From Pedinophyceae sp. YPF-701 (taxonomy: Eukaryota; Chlorophyta; Pedinophyceae), in contig CAJZHL010000019.1 in assembly GCA_916048055.1 (NCBI GenBank), positions 62,001-126,000 of the forward strand: a stretch of 64,000 bases of DNA, given 5' to 3'. The notes under the pieces were generated by a model, which saw only the letters and a program-made list of their open reading frames with translations, had not been told where the DNA came from and did no database searches. A program made the position numbers and the translations under genes. The first letter of the stretch is position 1, and every line of letters begins with the position of its first letter. Below are positions 11,355 through 23,635 of the stretch, piece by piece.

Positions 11355-14259
11355 ATGCCCCCGCGCGGCGCGCGAGACGCCGCGCACGGCGCCCCGGACG
11401 GAGCACGAGGTAGGTGCCATGAGGTCTGCCGCGGGGCGCCTGCCGCGCACGCGCGGCCCTGCCGACCAGCGCCCCTCCGCGTTCACTTCGCAGGTGAGGG
11501 ATGGCAGCAGTGCGACACGGTCTTCACGAACGAGAAGGCGGGGATGGGGGGCGTGGACAAGGAGCGGGTCAAGCGGGTCGTGTACGAGCTCAGCAAGGGG
11601 TCGGCGCACTTCGCGCAGGAGCAGCGCAAGCAGCGGGACGCCGACGCCCGCGCCGCGCGCCTCCGCGCCGAGCTGGACGCGCTGACGCCCGCCGCGCTGG
11701 CCGCGTCCGAGCGCGCGACGGACGCGCGCCTTGTGGAGCTCGAGGCCAGCCGGGACCTGACGCGGTGCTGGTTCCACGTCGACATGGACGCGTTCTTCGC
11801 CGCGTGCGAGGAGCAGGCCGACCCGTCCCTGCGCGGCATCCCCATGTAGGTCGCTCGCCCCCGCTGCGCGCGCTGACCGCGCTGAGCTCCAGAAGCCGCG
11901 CTCCCACAGGCTGGACGCGGCGTGCGCGCCGACGCCTTCGTGCTGCGTGTCCGCGGACGAGGCCGCCTGCCGCAGAAAGGCGCAGTCGTGTGCGTTGCTG
12001 CGCCGTGCGCCGGCCGACCGAAGCCACACAGGGCAGCACACTGTCTCGACAGCACTGTCCGCGCCCTGACGGCGTCCGCGCTGCGTGCGCGTCCGCGTGC
12101 AGGGCCGTGGGGGGGATGTCGATGATTTCGACGGCCAACTACGAGGCCCGCAAGTTTGGCGTGCGGTCCGCGATGCCCGGCTTCATCGCCGTCCGCCTGT
12201 GCCCGCACCTGCGCTTCGTGAAGTCGAACTTCGAGCTCTACAGGGCGGCGTCAGCCAAGGCCCGCGCAGCGTTTGCGCGCGTGGACCCGAAGCACGACTG
12301 CGCCAGCCTGGACGAGGCGTACCTGGACGCGACGGAGTTCGTGCGCGGGCGGCCGTGGGCGGAGGGCATGGCGGAGCTGCGGGACATGGTGCGGGAGGCG
12401 ACGGGGGGGCTGACGTGCTCAGTGGGCGCGGCGCCGAACAGGATGCTGGCGAAGATCGCCAGCGACATCAACAAGCCGAACGGACAGTTCATCATCGAGC
12501 CGGACGCCGCGAAGATCCGCGCGTTCGCGCGCAACCTGCCCCTGCGCAAGGTGCGCGCACTGTTTCCGATGACGCAGTGGTCACACCTTGCCAGGTGTGA
12601 CGCGCTGCGCTGCCCGTGCGAAGGGTCGCGCGTTGCTGGCGAGCACGCGGGCGCCACACACGCCGTCGAGACCGTCTCCGCTGCTCGTCGCGCCCGATCA
12701 CAGATCCCTGGAGTGGGCAAGGTGACGGAGCGCATCTTGTCGTCGCTGGGCGCCACGACGTGCGGCGACGTCCTCGACCGCCGCGCCGCGCTGGCTTGCG
12801 TGCTGACGCCGGTGGCGATGAGCTCGCTCCTCCGCTCGTCGCTGGGCCTGGGCTCCACCACGCACTCCGAGCGCGCCCCCGAGGGCCTCCCCAACCGCAA
12901 GGTGCGATCCCGCCACCGCGCGTCGCTGCGTTGGCCGCACAGTGCAATATCCTGGCCGATCTGCTGTCTGCACGCTTCGACAGGTCGTTGGTTTCGGCGG
13001 AGCGAGTCGAGAGGGGACCTGGAGTGTGTGTGCAGGGCATGAGCGTGGAGCGCACGTTCAAGGCGATCTACACCGCCGCGCAGATGGAGGCGAAGCTCGA
13101 CGAGCTGGCGGGGACGCTCGCGGAGCACATGGCGCGGGAGGGCCTGCGCGCGCGGACATTGACGTTGAAACTGAAGACGGCGAAGTTTCAAGTGCGCACG
13201 CGCGCGGTGACGCTGCCCAAGTTCATCCACGAGAAACAGGACCTCCTCGCTGCTGCTCTGCGGCTGCTCACGCCAGGTGAGGGCCACGCCGCCCCGCGCC
13301 GCAGCCGTTGGACCCGTCAGCAGGCATGGATCGAGTTTGGTCCCACCCGACGCGCGCTCGGATGTGGCCGCGGTACAGAGCTGCCCATATCGGACGGGCT
13401 GAGGCTGATGGGAGTGCGCGTGAGCCAGTTTCACACGGACGCGGCGCCCGGGTCTGCGGCACAGCCAACGCTGGACCAGCTGTTTGGCAGCCGGAACGCC
13501 GACGGGCGGCCGCCGGCGCAGGAGGGGGGTCGGGAGCCTGACGAAAGCCCCGAATGCTCGGACGGGGAGGGATCGGACCGGGAGCCGGACGGGGAGTTCT
13601 CCGCAGAGATGTGGCGCATGGACAGCTCTCACAGGGAGGCCGGAGCTCGGGATGCGGCGCAGAACCGCGCCACGGACGACGCGGTGGCGGAGGACGCACG
13701 TCGTGCCGGGACAGAGGACGCCGGGCCCGGAGAGCGCGTGAAGACGGCGTGGCGCTGCGCCGTGTGCACTTTCGCGGAGAACAGCAGCCGAGAGCACTGG
13801 TGTGCTGTGTGCAGCAGCTACCGGTACGCAAACGGCGCTGCCAGCGACGCGGGCGAGGGTGCGCAGCGGCGCGCGGGCGGGAACAGCGCGGTGCAGCGGC
13901 CGACGCCGACGAAGCAGCAACGTGGGACGCAGCGCCGCCTTGACGCGATGCTGGCTCGGGCGCGCGGGGGCGGCGTGGCGGGGGCGAGGGGCGGCGAGGA
14001 CGGTCCCGCGTGGGTGTGTCCGGAGTGCGGGCAGGGCATGTCTGTCAGAGACAGGCAGGAGCACCAGGACATGCACTTCGCCCGCCAGCTGAGGGAGGAG
14101 CAGATCTCGGAGATGCAGGGGCTGGGGAAGGGCGGGAAGGCGACGGAGGGGGCGAGCCGGAAGCGTGCGCGGCTCGGCGGCCACGTGCACGGCGCGGTGC
14201 AGGGTGGCAAGAAGTCGGGCAGGGCGAAGCGCAGCTTGGGGGGATGTCTCGAGCGATGA
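11355..14259 (+). CDS. POLK: DNA polymerase kappa (Y-family, DinB type)
   Basis: Translesion DNA polymerase of 724 aa. Exons are 11355-11409, 11494-11845, 12103-12550, 12704-12901, 13036-13276 and 13379-14259, all with matching phases. The kappa-specific N-clasp (FTNEKAGMGGVDKERV) precedes the palm. Catalytic carboxylates sit in WFHVDMDAFF and SLDEAYLD. The finger/thumb marks MSMISTANYEARKFGVR, NKPNGQF and GVGKVTERIL follow, then the little finger (SVERTF to RLMGVRVSQF). Beyond the core are a PIP-like QPTLDQLF, an acidic linker, a RanBP2-type zinc ribbon (WRCAVCTF...HWCAVC) and a C2H2 UBZ (CPECGQGMSVRDRQEHQDMHF) that looks like the pol eta UBZ3 rather than the CCHC UBZ4 fingers of animal kappa. 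Two introns are multiples of three without stops. Confidence 0.93.
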
Positions 14260-14405
14260 CGACGCGCCGTCGTGGGCTGTCCTCACGGCTAGCGTTGGCG
14301 AGGCGGCGGCCGCCGTGCACGCGGCGGGTAGAAACAATTCAGCGCAGGATCAATCAACACGCCGCCCAGACGTGTGACGGCCCCGGCGTCCAGGCGCCAC
14401 TGCAC

Positions 14406-15647
14406 TCACACGCGCTTCCCTCGCGACGTCTTGAGCGCGGCCCGCAACGCGTCCGCGGCCCGCCGCTCGGCCCCGCCCAGCATGTCCTCCGCCTGCACCA
14501 GCGCCAGCGCGGCGCGCTCCGCCTGGAAGGCCTTCGCGCCGTCCACCTTCTCCACCCCCTGGTTCCACGCCTTGTTCGCCGTCATCGCCTGCGCAAGCAG
14601 CGGCACCACCACAGGGGGGGTCGCACACGGCAGCAGCACACAACGCGACCTGCACGCGCGCGCGCCGCACGAGTCTCCCGGGGCGGCTCACCCCCGACAG
14701 CATGGGATCCTCGGCGACGCGCGACGCCGGCCCGGCCCCCACGGCCCACTGCAGCAGCAGCTGACTCAGGCCGCGCATCCCGGAGTAGCACAGGATGTAG
14801 AAGCTGAACGACGACACGTACGTCACGTCGAGCGCGGGGACGTCGATGCCCTGCGGGGGGCGGCGCGGCGGGGTCGGCGTCAGGCGGGCGCGCGGGCGTC
14901 GAGCGGCGCGTGTTGCGCGGGCAGGCGGGGTGGGTGCGGGCGCGCCTGTTGGAGCATGGCGCGGAACTTCTGCGTGAGGGAGAAAGGAACCTTGGCCATG
15001 ATGAACCCGGAGAAGAGCGCGCGCACCCAGCCGAACATGAGGATGCTCGGCAGGAAGCCGCCCAGCGAGCGCTGCATCATGCCCATCGTCTTGTTCGGGT
15101 CCATCGCCATGTCCATCATTGCGTTCGGGGCCGCCTCCGCGGGACCGTAGAAGACGCCCTCGTCCTTGGCGGCGAAGTAGAACTGCAGTTGTTGGCCGGG
15201 GGAGGCGCGCCGGGGCTGTGAGCGCCTGCGCCTGCCTTGAACGCGCTCGAGGACAGGACGCGAATCGCCGCGACGTCATGGGGCCGTGCGATGTGGCCCC
15301 GCAACATGTGATTCAGGCAAAGGCTTCTTCTCCCGTCGAAAGGCTGGCCCGTGCAGAGGCTGGCTGCGAGGCTTGCAGTGTGCAGGGGGGCTCGCCGCTG
15401 GCCCTCCGCTCACCTTGCGGGACAGAAACGACGACCGCGGGAAGAAGCCCGCTGTCCGTCGCAGCGTGCTGCTTCGCAGCAGCAGCTGCGCCTCCCTGAT
15501 CTTCTTCACGTCCGCAGTCGACCCCTTGCTCCCACCGTCCATCACAGGGCCCAGGAAGGCCCGAATGAGCCCCGAAAGCAGGGTCGCGAAGAAGATGGGC
15601 AGCAGAACGAACGTCCTGACGCCATCATCTAGGTGGATCAGTCCCAT
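14406..15647 (-). CDS. EMC3: ER membrane protein complex subunit 3
   Basis: A 270-aa subunit of the ER membrane insertase (Oxa1/YidC superfamily). Exons are 15647-15414, 15182-14946, 14850-14692 and 14588-14406, all phase 0. Three hydrophobic segments are visible: TFVLLPIFFATLLSGLIRA near the N-terminus, the LPSILMFGWVRALFSGFI region after DPNKTMGMMQ, and the VSSFSFYILCYSGMRGL region. The segments RSSTLRR...SFLSRK, KVPFSLTQKFRAMLQQ and GIDVPALDVTYVSS match the family closely. The intron after LQQ (14945-14851) begins GC, not GT (CAG followed by gcgcgc), and no GT is available nearby. The gene is tail-to-tail with polymerase kappa across 146 nt. Confidence 0.93.
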
Positions 15648-16114
15648 CGCTGCAGGCAGGCGTCACGCAGAGGCCCAGCCCCTCGAGTCCTGCCGCCCAC
15701 GCTCGACCGCGACGGTGAAAGCCTGCCCCCTCTCTGACGGATCAATGAACGAACGTGGTGGATCCAAGGGGCGCCGGCGACGCGCGTGCACAAGCCCGGT
15801 GTGCGCGATCCCTGGGTTGACCACCGACGTCTCTGTGCCTGGGCCACGCACGGACGTGCGCGTGGTGACTGAGGTTTGGCGAGCTGGACGCTGTCGGAAA
15901 GGCCCTGAGCGCGAGACTGTTCGTGACTCGCACGATCACGGCGGCCACGACGTCGGAGGCGGCCAACAAACATTCCAGTCCGTCTGTCGTCTGACGGCCC
16001 GTGGGGGACTCTCCACGGCGCGCCAGCCACGTTCGCGGTCGTATCCGAGCAGCACGCACCGCGCGGTGCCATTTCCACGTGAAACGTTCCATGCGTGCGT
16101 GCGTGTCGGGCACC
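15648..16114. other. intergenic, divergent promoter region
   Basis: This 467 nt lies between the EMC3 (-) and FAS1 protein (+) starts. No gene was recognised. Confidence 0.5.
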
Positions 16115-19100
16115 ATGACAGCGCCCACAAAACGCAGCCCCGCGCTGGGCGTCTTGCGCTCGCTGCGTGGCGTCGTGATCGCAGCGGCCCTCGCGACCCT
16201 GTCGGCGGCAGCCGCCCCCTGTCCGGACTGCAGCGACAGGGAACCTATTTTCGGGTGTGCAAAGCAGCAACAGTGGGGTGAGATCCCGCGCCAGGAGCGC
16301 CGCGCTCGCCGCCCACTCGCCTTCCACGCAGCGCACGTTCACGGCCCGTACGAGCCGCCACCCCCGCGCAGGCAAGTGCGACGCCGGGTGGATGGTAGAC
16401 GGCCGCTTCTGCGAGAGGACTTGCGGCCGGTGCTCCTGCGACGATCGCGCGGAGGCGCCGAACCTGGACCTCATCAGCAACCGCCTGACGACGGTGTCCG
16501 TGCCCGTGGTGCCCGCGCGGCCCTCGTTCCCGCAGTTCCGCCCGCCAGCGCCGCAGGAAGTGAGGGAGCTCGACCTGGACCTGGTCTTCGCCGCACCTGG
16601 AGAGCGCGCGCGCGTCGCAGGGGCTACGGACGGCGGCCCAGCGGGGTCCGCCGAGAGCGGAGACGCACGTGAGCGGATGCGTCGACGCCGCGAGCGCGGG
16701 TCATGCCGGCGCGGGGGACGATAACATTGTGTGGGGCCTCACCGAGAGCGGAGAGTCTGGCTGTCGCGCAGGAGGGAAGGATTCCGGCTGTGTTGCTCGC
16801 ACGGAGCTGCAGTGGATGGACGATCGCGGAGGGCTCCGTCAGATGCGCCACCTGCTGGTAGCTGGCGGCCTTGCGCGAGAGATCAGGACGCGGTCGTTTC
16901 AAGACGAGCAGCGCTCGCGGACGATCCTCGCGGCGACCGACGACGCCTTCGCGGCCGCCCTGAGGAACCAGGCAGGTTCCACGCCAGTGCGCGTCGCTGC
17001 GCACCGCCAGCCCTGCGGGGCGACATGTTTTTGCGTTCACAACAGATCAGATCTCTCCGGCACACGTCCTGAGACGCGCCCGCAGAACATCCTCTTCGAA
17101 GAGGTCACGCTCAACCGCAACGTCACGCGCGCGGTCGGACTGCACCACGTCCTCCCCGGGGCCCAGACAAGCACCCAACTCGCAATTAAAGGCGAGAATG
17201 TCTACACACCGTATGCATCCGCCGTACACGTCGTGCGGCGCAGACACGCCATGGCCACGGCATCGCGCACGTGGACGCGACCCCGCACCGCGCGCGTGCA
17301 CCTCGCTGGTCGCGCGGACCCCCCTTTCCGTGTCCCACGTGGCCCCGCAGGCGTCGTCGACACGAAGCTGGGCCTCACGCAGCTCATCGTGCAGAAGACG
17401 CAGTCGGGCGTCACGCTCGTGGACGCGGGGCCTCCGGGCGCGAGGGCGGGGGCCCTGGAGAACCTCGCGCTGGTGCAGGAGGGCGACGTGGAGCTCTGCG
17501 ACGGCACCGTGATGCACGTCATCGACCGCGTGCTGCTGCCGTTCGAAAGCCTGCGCGACCCGGGCCGCGTCCCGCCCGCGCGGTCGGACGTGTGTGCGAA
17601 CGAGGCCATCGAGGAGAGGCTGGAGCGCGACGGCGCTCGCCTGAACGTCACGCTGGCGCTGCCGCTGCTGCGCAACGCCGGCTTCGCCCCGCTTCTCCGG
17701 AGCGCGGATCCCTCGGTGACGCTCTTCCTGCCGACGGATCGGGCGGTGGCAGAGGTGCGACGACTGCGCTTGCTCGTCTGACACGACGATTCGGCCTTCC
17801 CGGCGACAGCTCCGACCCCGAGTGCGCCTTCGCACCGCGCGGTGCGCCGGGCGGCCCGCCTCGTGATGGGCACCGTTGCACCGCCTTGCGCGCAGTTGTT
17901 GGCAGCGCTGGATGTCCTGCAGCCGTCGACGGCAGGGGCGGGCATCGACGACGCCACGGAGGACATCCTGCGCGGAATCATGTCCGCCCACGTCGTCGGC
18001 GGCGTCCGCAGGTACTCGTCGTTCCGGGACGGCCTCGTGCTCACCACCTTTGGGGGCGACACCCTCACGCTGTACCTCCAACCAGGCAAGACGCCGCCCG
18101 ACGACGTGGCCCGCTCCGCCGACCCTGGTCGCACCGCCAGTGCCCGCCACGCCACTGCGCCACCCCGCCCCCCGCAGGCCGGACGCTCGTCTCCTCCGAG
18201 ACAGGGAACTTCGTGACGGTCCTCGCGACCGACGTGGGGGCCCTGTGCTCCGGCGAGCTGCACATCGTCGACGGCTTTCTCCCCGCGGACGTAGCCCCGC
18301 CGCCCGCCACCGCGCCGCAGCCGACTTCCGCGCAACTGCAGCCTGCGGCGCTGCCGACCCCAGGGCCGGTGACGCCCGCGCCAGGGCCGCCACCCGAGGC
18401 GCCGCGGGAGACGCCGTCGCCCGCGGTGTCCGTGCGGGGCTGCACGACGGTGGGGGAGTTCTTGACTCAGGTTCCGGGGCTGAGCTTCTTCCTGGAGTTG
18501 GCGCGCGTGACGGGGAACGGGGGGGACCTGCTGGACCCCGCGGCGCCGCTCACGATCTTCGCGCCGACGGACGAAGGCGCCGAGACCGTGCTGCGCGACA
18601 AGCTGGGCGTGTCGCCGAGCACCCTCCTCGACAGCCAGCGCGCCGCGGCCGTCGTGCAGGCGTACCACGTGTCGCGCGGCCGGCGCACGCTGGCGAACCT
18701 GACCGCGGGGACCGACGAGGGTCTCGTTGCGGTCCCGACGCTGGTGGCGAGTGAGGACGGCGGCGAGCTGAAGGTGTTCGTGGAGGCCAGCGCGGCGTCG
18801 CCGGACCTCGTCTCGGTGCGCGGCGTCGGGAGCGCGGCGACGGTCCTGCGCGGGGACATCGAGCTGTGCAACGCCACGCTGCACATCCTGGACGGGCTGC
18901 TGCTGCCGTTCGCACCGCCGACGAACGGCAGCGCCGCGGGTGGTGCGGGGGGGGGGTGCAAGCTGCGGGGCAAGACGCTGGACCGCCGTCGGCGGGGGCG
19001 CTCTTCTCCGACGGATCCGACGCAAGGCCGCGATCCGCGGTCGTCAGCGACGGCGCGGCGGGCGGGGGCGGCGAGGGGCGGGCATTCTGCATGTCTCCGT

Positions 19101-19698
19101 GGCAGCTCACGTCACGCATGAGCCAGCTGTCGACCTTCCTGCGACTGGTGGACGAAGCCGGGCTTGCCGACGTGCTGCAGGACAGGTCCAAGGCCCTTAC
19201 GGTGCGCACCTGACGCGCCCGCCTCGCATGCTGGTCCACGCCGTGCGCGCTTGACCCCACCCCCCGCGACGATCTTGGGCGGCGCCCTGCAGGTGCTGGT
19301 GCCCACGAACGCGGCGTTCGGGCCTGCCGCGCCGCGGACGTCGGACGCGGCGACCTTGAAGCGGGTCCTGCAGCGGCACATCGTGCCCGGAAAGCTTGAC
19401 AGCGCCCAGCTGGGGGGTCTCTCCGGGGGCGGCAGCGCACCGACGCTCTCCCCGGGGCAGGTGCTCCCCCGTCGGGCCCCTCTCCACGATCACGCACGCG
19501 CAACTTGGCGTCAGCACACCGTTGCAGGCGCCCGCCGTGGTCTGCCTGCAGGGTCTTGCGTTTGGGCGGACTCCGCGCGGGGACCTGGTCGTGGACGCGG
19601 GGGGCGGGTTCGAGGACTTTGCGCGGGTCGTCGTCGGCGACCTGGCCACGTGCGCGGGCTACGTGCACATCATCGACGCAGTGGTGGGGGGGGAGTGA
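16115..19698 (+). CDS. secreted multi-FAS1 (fasciclin) protein with Cys-rich N-terminus
   Basis: A probable extracellular adhesion protein. The start ATG at 16115 opens a signal peptide (VVIAAALATLSAAAA then CPDC). A Cys-rich module split by an intron follows (FGCAKQQQWG, then GKCDAGWMVDGRFCERTCGRC, ShK-like, exon from about 16374). Four FAS1 domains come next, roughly at 16813-17550, 17551-18300, 18430-18930 and 19106-19695. They are recognised by TILAATDDAF, HHVLPG, VMHVIDRVLLP, TLFLPTD, HIVDGFLP, TIFAPTDEG, HILDGLLLP, VLVPTNAAF and HIIDAVV. Confident splice points are 17754/17896, 18085/18178 (GC donor), 19201/19293 and 19460/19528 (or 19552). Others (16559, 16971/17086, about 17210/17351, about 18955/19106) are uncertain, so the exact protein is not fixed. 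A Pro-rich linker separates domains 2 and 3. Confidence 0.82.
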
Positions 19699-19828
19699 GA
19701 GGCCCTGGGAGTCCGCTGGCCTTTCGCGGGCTCACAACGGCTCGCGGCGGGGCGCGTTAGGCCGCGCACGGCGCACAACGCGCATGGCAGGTGCAACAGC
19801 GGAGTGACGTGGGCGGCAGCGCGTCGCG

Positions 19829-21803
19829 TCACGTCCACTGCGTCGACAGACTTGCGATGCCACCCGCGCTGCGCTCAGCCTTCAGCTTGCCGCCGATCCC
19901 GTACACGTCTGCTGCGGTCTGCGTCGCGTCGGGCCTCCCGCGGTGCGCCCCGATCAGCCCGGCGTTCCGCACGCTCATCGTCGACTGCGACTCGCCCAGC
20001 GGCGGCGGGCGCGGCGGCGGCGCCGCCCGCTTCCCCGCGATCACCTGCTGCTCGAGGAACGCCTCCAGCTGCACGCGCTCCAGCTTCTGCAGGCTCGCCA
20101 GCTCCTGCCGCACGTTCTTCACGCGCCGCTCCCGGCGCTCCATCTCCCGCCGCCGCCGCAGCTCCAGCTCCGCCCGCACGCGCTGCCCGCGCTGCTGCAG
20201 CGCCTCGCGCTCCAGCTGGTGCTTCTCCGCGAGCTTCGCCTCCCGGATCCCGAGGTTGCCCTCCTGCGACGCCGCGTGCGTCCCCACCTCGAGCTCCTCC
20301 ATGCGGTCGGCGATGGCCTTCATGGCCATGGCCTCGTCGTGCTTCCCGGCGCGCGCGAGGTTCCGCTCGATCACGCGCTGGTTGAGCAGCTGCTTGGACG
20401 CGCGGAACGTCCGCGCCGACGCGCCCTCCGCGCGCACCGCCTCGAGCTCGGCCTGCTGGCGCTGCTGCAGCTGCTGCAGCGTCGCGGCGACGTTCGCCGC
20501 GCACGACTCCACGCGCACCGCCCACGCCTCGTCGAGCGCCTTCTTCTCCTCCCGGAACGCCTCCTCCGCCTCCCGCTGCTCGTCCTCGTGCCGCTTGGCC
20601 ATCTCCGCCGTCAGCCGCTCCACCTCCTGCTGCCGCAGCTGCAGCAGGCGCGCGCGCGCCGCCTTCGCCTCGGCGTACTTGCCCTCGTCCTCGCACCGCG
20701 ACTGGTGCTCGCGGAGCGTGCGCATGAACTGCAGCACCGCCGGGTCCGCGGTCAGCACGCCCGTCTCCAGGTAGCTGCGTCGCGCCGCCGCGCTGCGCTG
20801 CGTCTGCGCGCCGGGCCCGAGGTACCCGATCAGCGCGAGGAACTCCGCCTCGGAGATCGTCTCGCCGTTGCTCGCGACGGAGCTCGCCAGGTCCTTCCAC
20901 TCGCTCTCGTCCCCCGCGTCCACCTCGAGCTGGGACAGCATCTCGGGCACGGCGGTGAGCGGGACGCAGCCCTGCGCGGTGCCGGGGGGCGCGCGGGGGG
21001 TCGGGGGGCGGTCGCGGACGCGAGCGCGGGGAGGGAGCCGGGCTGGCGGGGCGCGCGGGTGCGCAGGGGAGGAGGCACAGGGCGTGCGGGGCCGGTGCGG
21101 GCTGTTCGCGGGCCGGGAGCCGCTGGCTGCGGGCGTTGCGTGAGAGAGGAGGGACGCGCGGCGACGCCGAGGGCCGAGGGCGTGCGCACGGGGCGCGCGG
21201 CACCGCGGCCATGTCCCTGGAGGCGGCCACACTCGCCCGGCTGACCGCAGCTCGCGCTGGGGGTGTTACGCTGCGACCCGCGGTGGCCAGATAGATGCAG
21301 CACGGAGTATGTCGCTCGCGCTTGCGCGGCCCGCGGCTCGCGTCGTGGCGTCTGTGCGCGGCGATCTTCGACGGAAGGCCTGGGCAGCCACGCCGCGCGG
21401 TTTCTCCGCGCGGACGGGCCCAGGGCCGGTATCTCGCAGCGCGAGGCGGCGCCGGCACGGAGACGCGCGCGGGCGCGGGGCGTCGCGTGCCGTCGCGCAC
21501 CTGGTCGTCCGCGCGGTCCTCGAACAACGCAGACACCTTGGCCTTGTATTTCTCCGTCATAGGGCTTCCTCTCTGCCTCCGCATCTTCGGACTCGTGTTC
21601 GCGTACTTCGCCTTGTACGACAGCACGGCCTGCGATGCACCCGCCCCGTCCAGGTCCCCTCCCGCGCCCTTGGCGCCCGCATGCTCCGCCCCGGCACCTT
21701 GCTGCCCTGCAGCCGCGCCCGCCTCCGGGCTGCCCGCGCCGCCCTCCTGCTCCCTCGGCTCATCGTCGCCAGCCTGAACCGCCGCGTGCTCCTGGTCGCT
21801 CAT
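19829..21803 (-). CDS. coiled-coil protein, unknown function
   Basis: A 481-aa protein in two exons: 21803-21501 and 20971-19829, phase 0, joined across a 529-nt G-rich intron. Residues 1-60 are acidic Glu/Gly/Ala-rich. A basic patch with two similar SYKAKYANT / EKYKAKVSAL strings follows. After the intron a short globular part (LTAVPEMLSQLEVDAGDESEW...EAEFLALIGYLG) precedes about 270 residues of charged coiled coil (EDEGKYAEAKAARARLLQLRQ onward). The tail is Pro-rich with a TAADVYGIGG end. Conserved long coiled coils of this type are common in flagellar proteomes, but no family was recognised. It is tail-to-tail with the FAS1 gene (130 nt). Confidence 0.75.
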
Positions 21804-22370
21804 TGCTGCGACGGGCGAGCCAGCGTGGCACCCTGGCGCTGGTGGGCCTCCCGCGCGCCACGGACGCACGCACGGACGTTTCCACGACGCGCGCGCGGCG
21901 ACAGCGTGCAGCTATGACGATCCGGCGCAGCACCGCGGAAGCGCCCACCCTCCCTCGGTCGGCGGGCAGAGAGACACGCCACCTGGTCTGGGGCTCTTGC
22001 CTCCCCCGCGCGTCACGCCAGGCTGCGTCGAAGGACCCGATTATCGTCCGACGGGCCGGTCAGATGCTCTGTGGGCGGCCCCCGCGCGGTGCGTCGCCCT
22101 CGTGGCCCGGGCGCGCCGTTCGAGCGTGCCACCAGCGACCTGACAGGTCCCTTATTATGGGCGCACGCCACCGCCCCGCACAGGGCCGGCATGCGGGGCC
22201 GGCGGCGGGGCCGGGCGGCAGTTTCGGGTCCTGGCAGGTCGCTTCGATCACGTTCAGCGCGCAGGCCGGCGGCACCGTCGCAGGAGTGCGAGAGAGCCTG
22301 TGAGCAGGCAGTCGGCGGAGCCGGAAGGGCCCGGGAGGTCGCCGCCGCGTCGGAGGACCGCGCGGACACC
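21804..22370. other. intergenic, divergent promoter region
   Basis: This 567 nt lies between divergent starts. It contains two GGGCCGGC-type repeats near 22183-22206. No gene was seen. Confidence 0.5.
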
Positions 22371-23635
22371 ATGAGCTCCGGGTACCAGTCGTGGGCTGAT
22401 GCCGGGAGGGCGTTCAGTCGGACGGTGGACTTCAACGCCACGCAGGGTCTGAACGCGGACCAGGTGCGCCCCTGGGCGCCCACGATGCGCGCCGCCGTCG
22501 CTCGATCGCCCGCCCTCCAGCATGTCCTGTCCGCGACGACGGCGGGCGCCGCGCGTGCATCCCGCGGACGTCGCTCCCCCGCCGATGGGACTTGCCCTCG
22601 GCACCCCGCAACCCTCTGCGGGCCAGTCCTCGCGCCCGTGCCGCCCAGCGCCCTCGCACCGGGATCCCGGGCCTACTTGAGGCTCGAAGCCCGCGGCGGC
22701 GGACCGTCGGGGTCGCTCCGCGGCGCGCGCAGGACGCGGGCGGCCGTTGCACCCACGTCGCGCAGGAGCGCCAGTCGCCCCCGCCGCGACGGCGCCGCCG
22801 CGGCGCGATGCGGGCCCGGAGCAGCGCGGCCCGCTCGATCACACCGCCCGACGCGCGATGCTGCGTTGCGCGCCCTCCGTGCGCCCGCCGACCGCGCGCG
22901 CGCCGCGCTGGGGCGTCCTCGCAGGGCCGGTTCGACTTCGCGTACAACCCGGCGCAGCAGGCGTCGATGACGTACGACGCGAAGCAGGGGCGCTACGTGC
23001 ACGGCATCCGGGCGCGGCCCGCGCGGCGCGTCCTGCGCGTGGCGTTCGAGGCCGAGAAGCAGAAGCAGTCGGCGCGCGACATCGACGAGTGGTTCGCGAA
23101 GCCCGGCGGGCGGCGGCACCTGAGCGCGGCGCACGCGCAGCTGCAGATGCACAACGAGCAGCGGCTGGGCGAGGACGCGCGCGACAAGCAGCGCATCCGG
23201 CGGTGCCAGAACACGCAGCACCGGCGGCTGTTCAACACGAGCGGGGACAACTGCCTGTCGCCGGAGCCGGGCGGCGACGTGGACGACCGGCTGCAGACGT
23301 GGGACGGCACGTACCTGCACAGCAAGCCGCGGCCGCGGACGGCGCACCCGCTGACGAGCGCGCGGTACGCGGCGCGCTACATGTACGACGACAAGCGGCG
23401 CGAGGACAACGAGTTCGACGACAAGCGCATGGCCGCGATGCAGGCCGACCGGCAGCGGCACGTGCAGCACGTGGAGCAGCAGCGCAGCGGGCTGATGGAC
23501 CTCGTGACCGAGTACCCGCACGGCATCCCGAAGCACATAGAGCGGAAACTGCGCGGCAGCGGGCTCAACTTCGGCGACACGACCTCGCACTCCAACATGA
23601 CGGCGCCCTTCACGCGCCCGGGGTACCGCCCCTGA
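22371..23635 (+). CDS. unknown 267-aa protein
   Basis: Two exons, 22371-22463 and 22925-23635 (phase 0; donor gtgcgc, acceptor ctcgcag). Start context is ggacaccATGAGC. The protein is hydrophilic, rich in Arg, Asp, Gln and His. Short aromatic motifs include FDFAYNPAQQASMTYD, QTWDGTYLH, and the tail PFTRPGYRP. A central basic helical stretch (FEAEKQKQSARDIDEWF) and a second (YDDKRREDNEFDDKRMAAM) lack a clear heptad. No signal peptide or membrane segment is present. It has the look of a microtubule- or axoneme-associated protein, but that is a guess. The spliced frame is well supported by codon character; no homologue was recognised. Confidence 0.7.
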
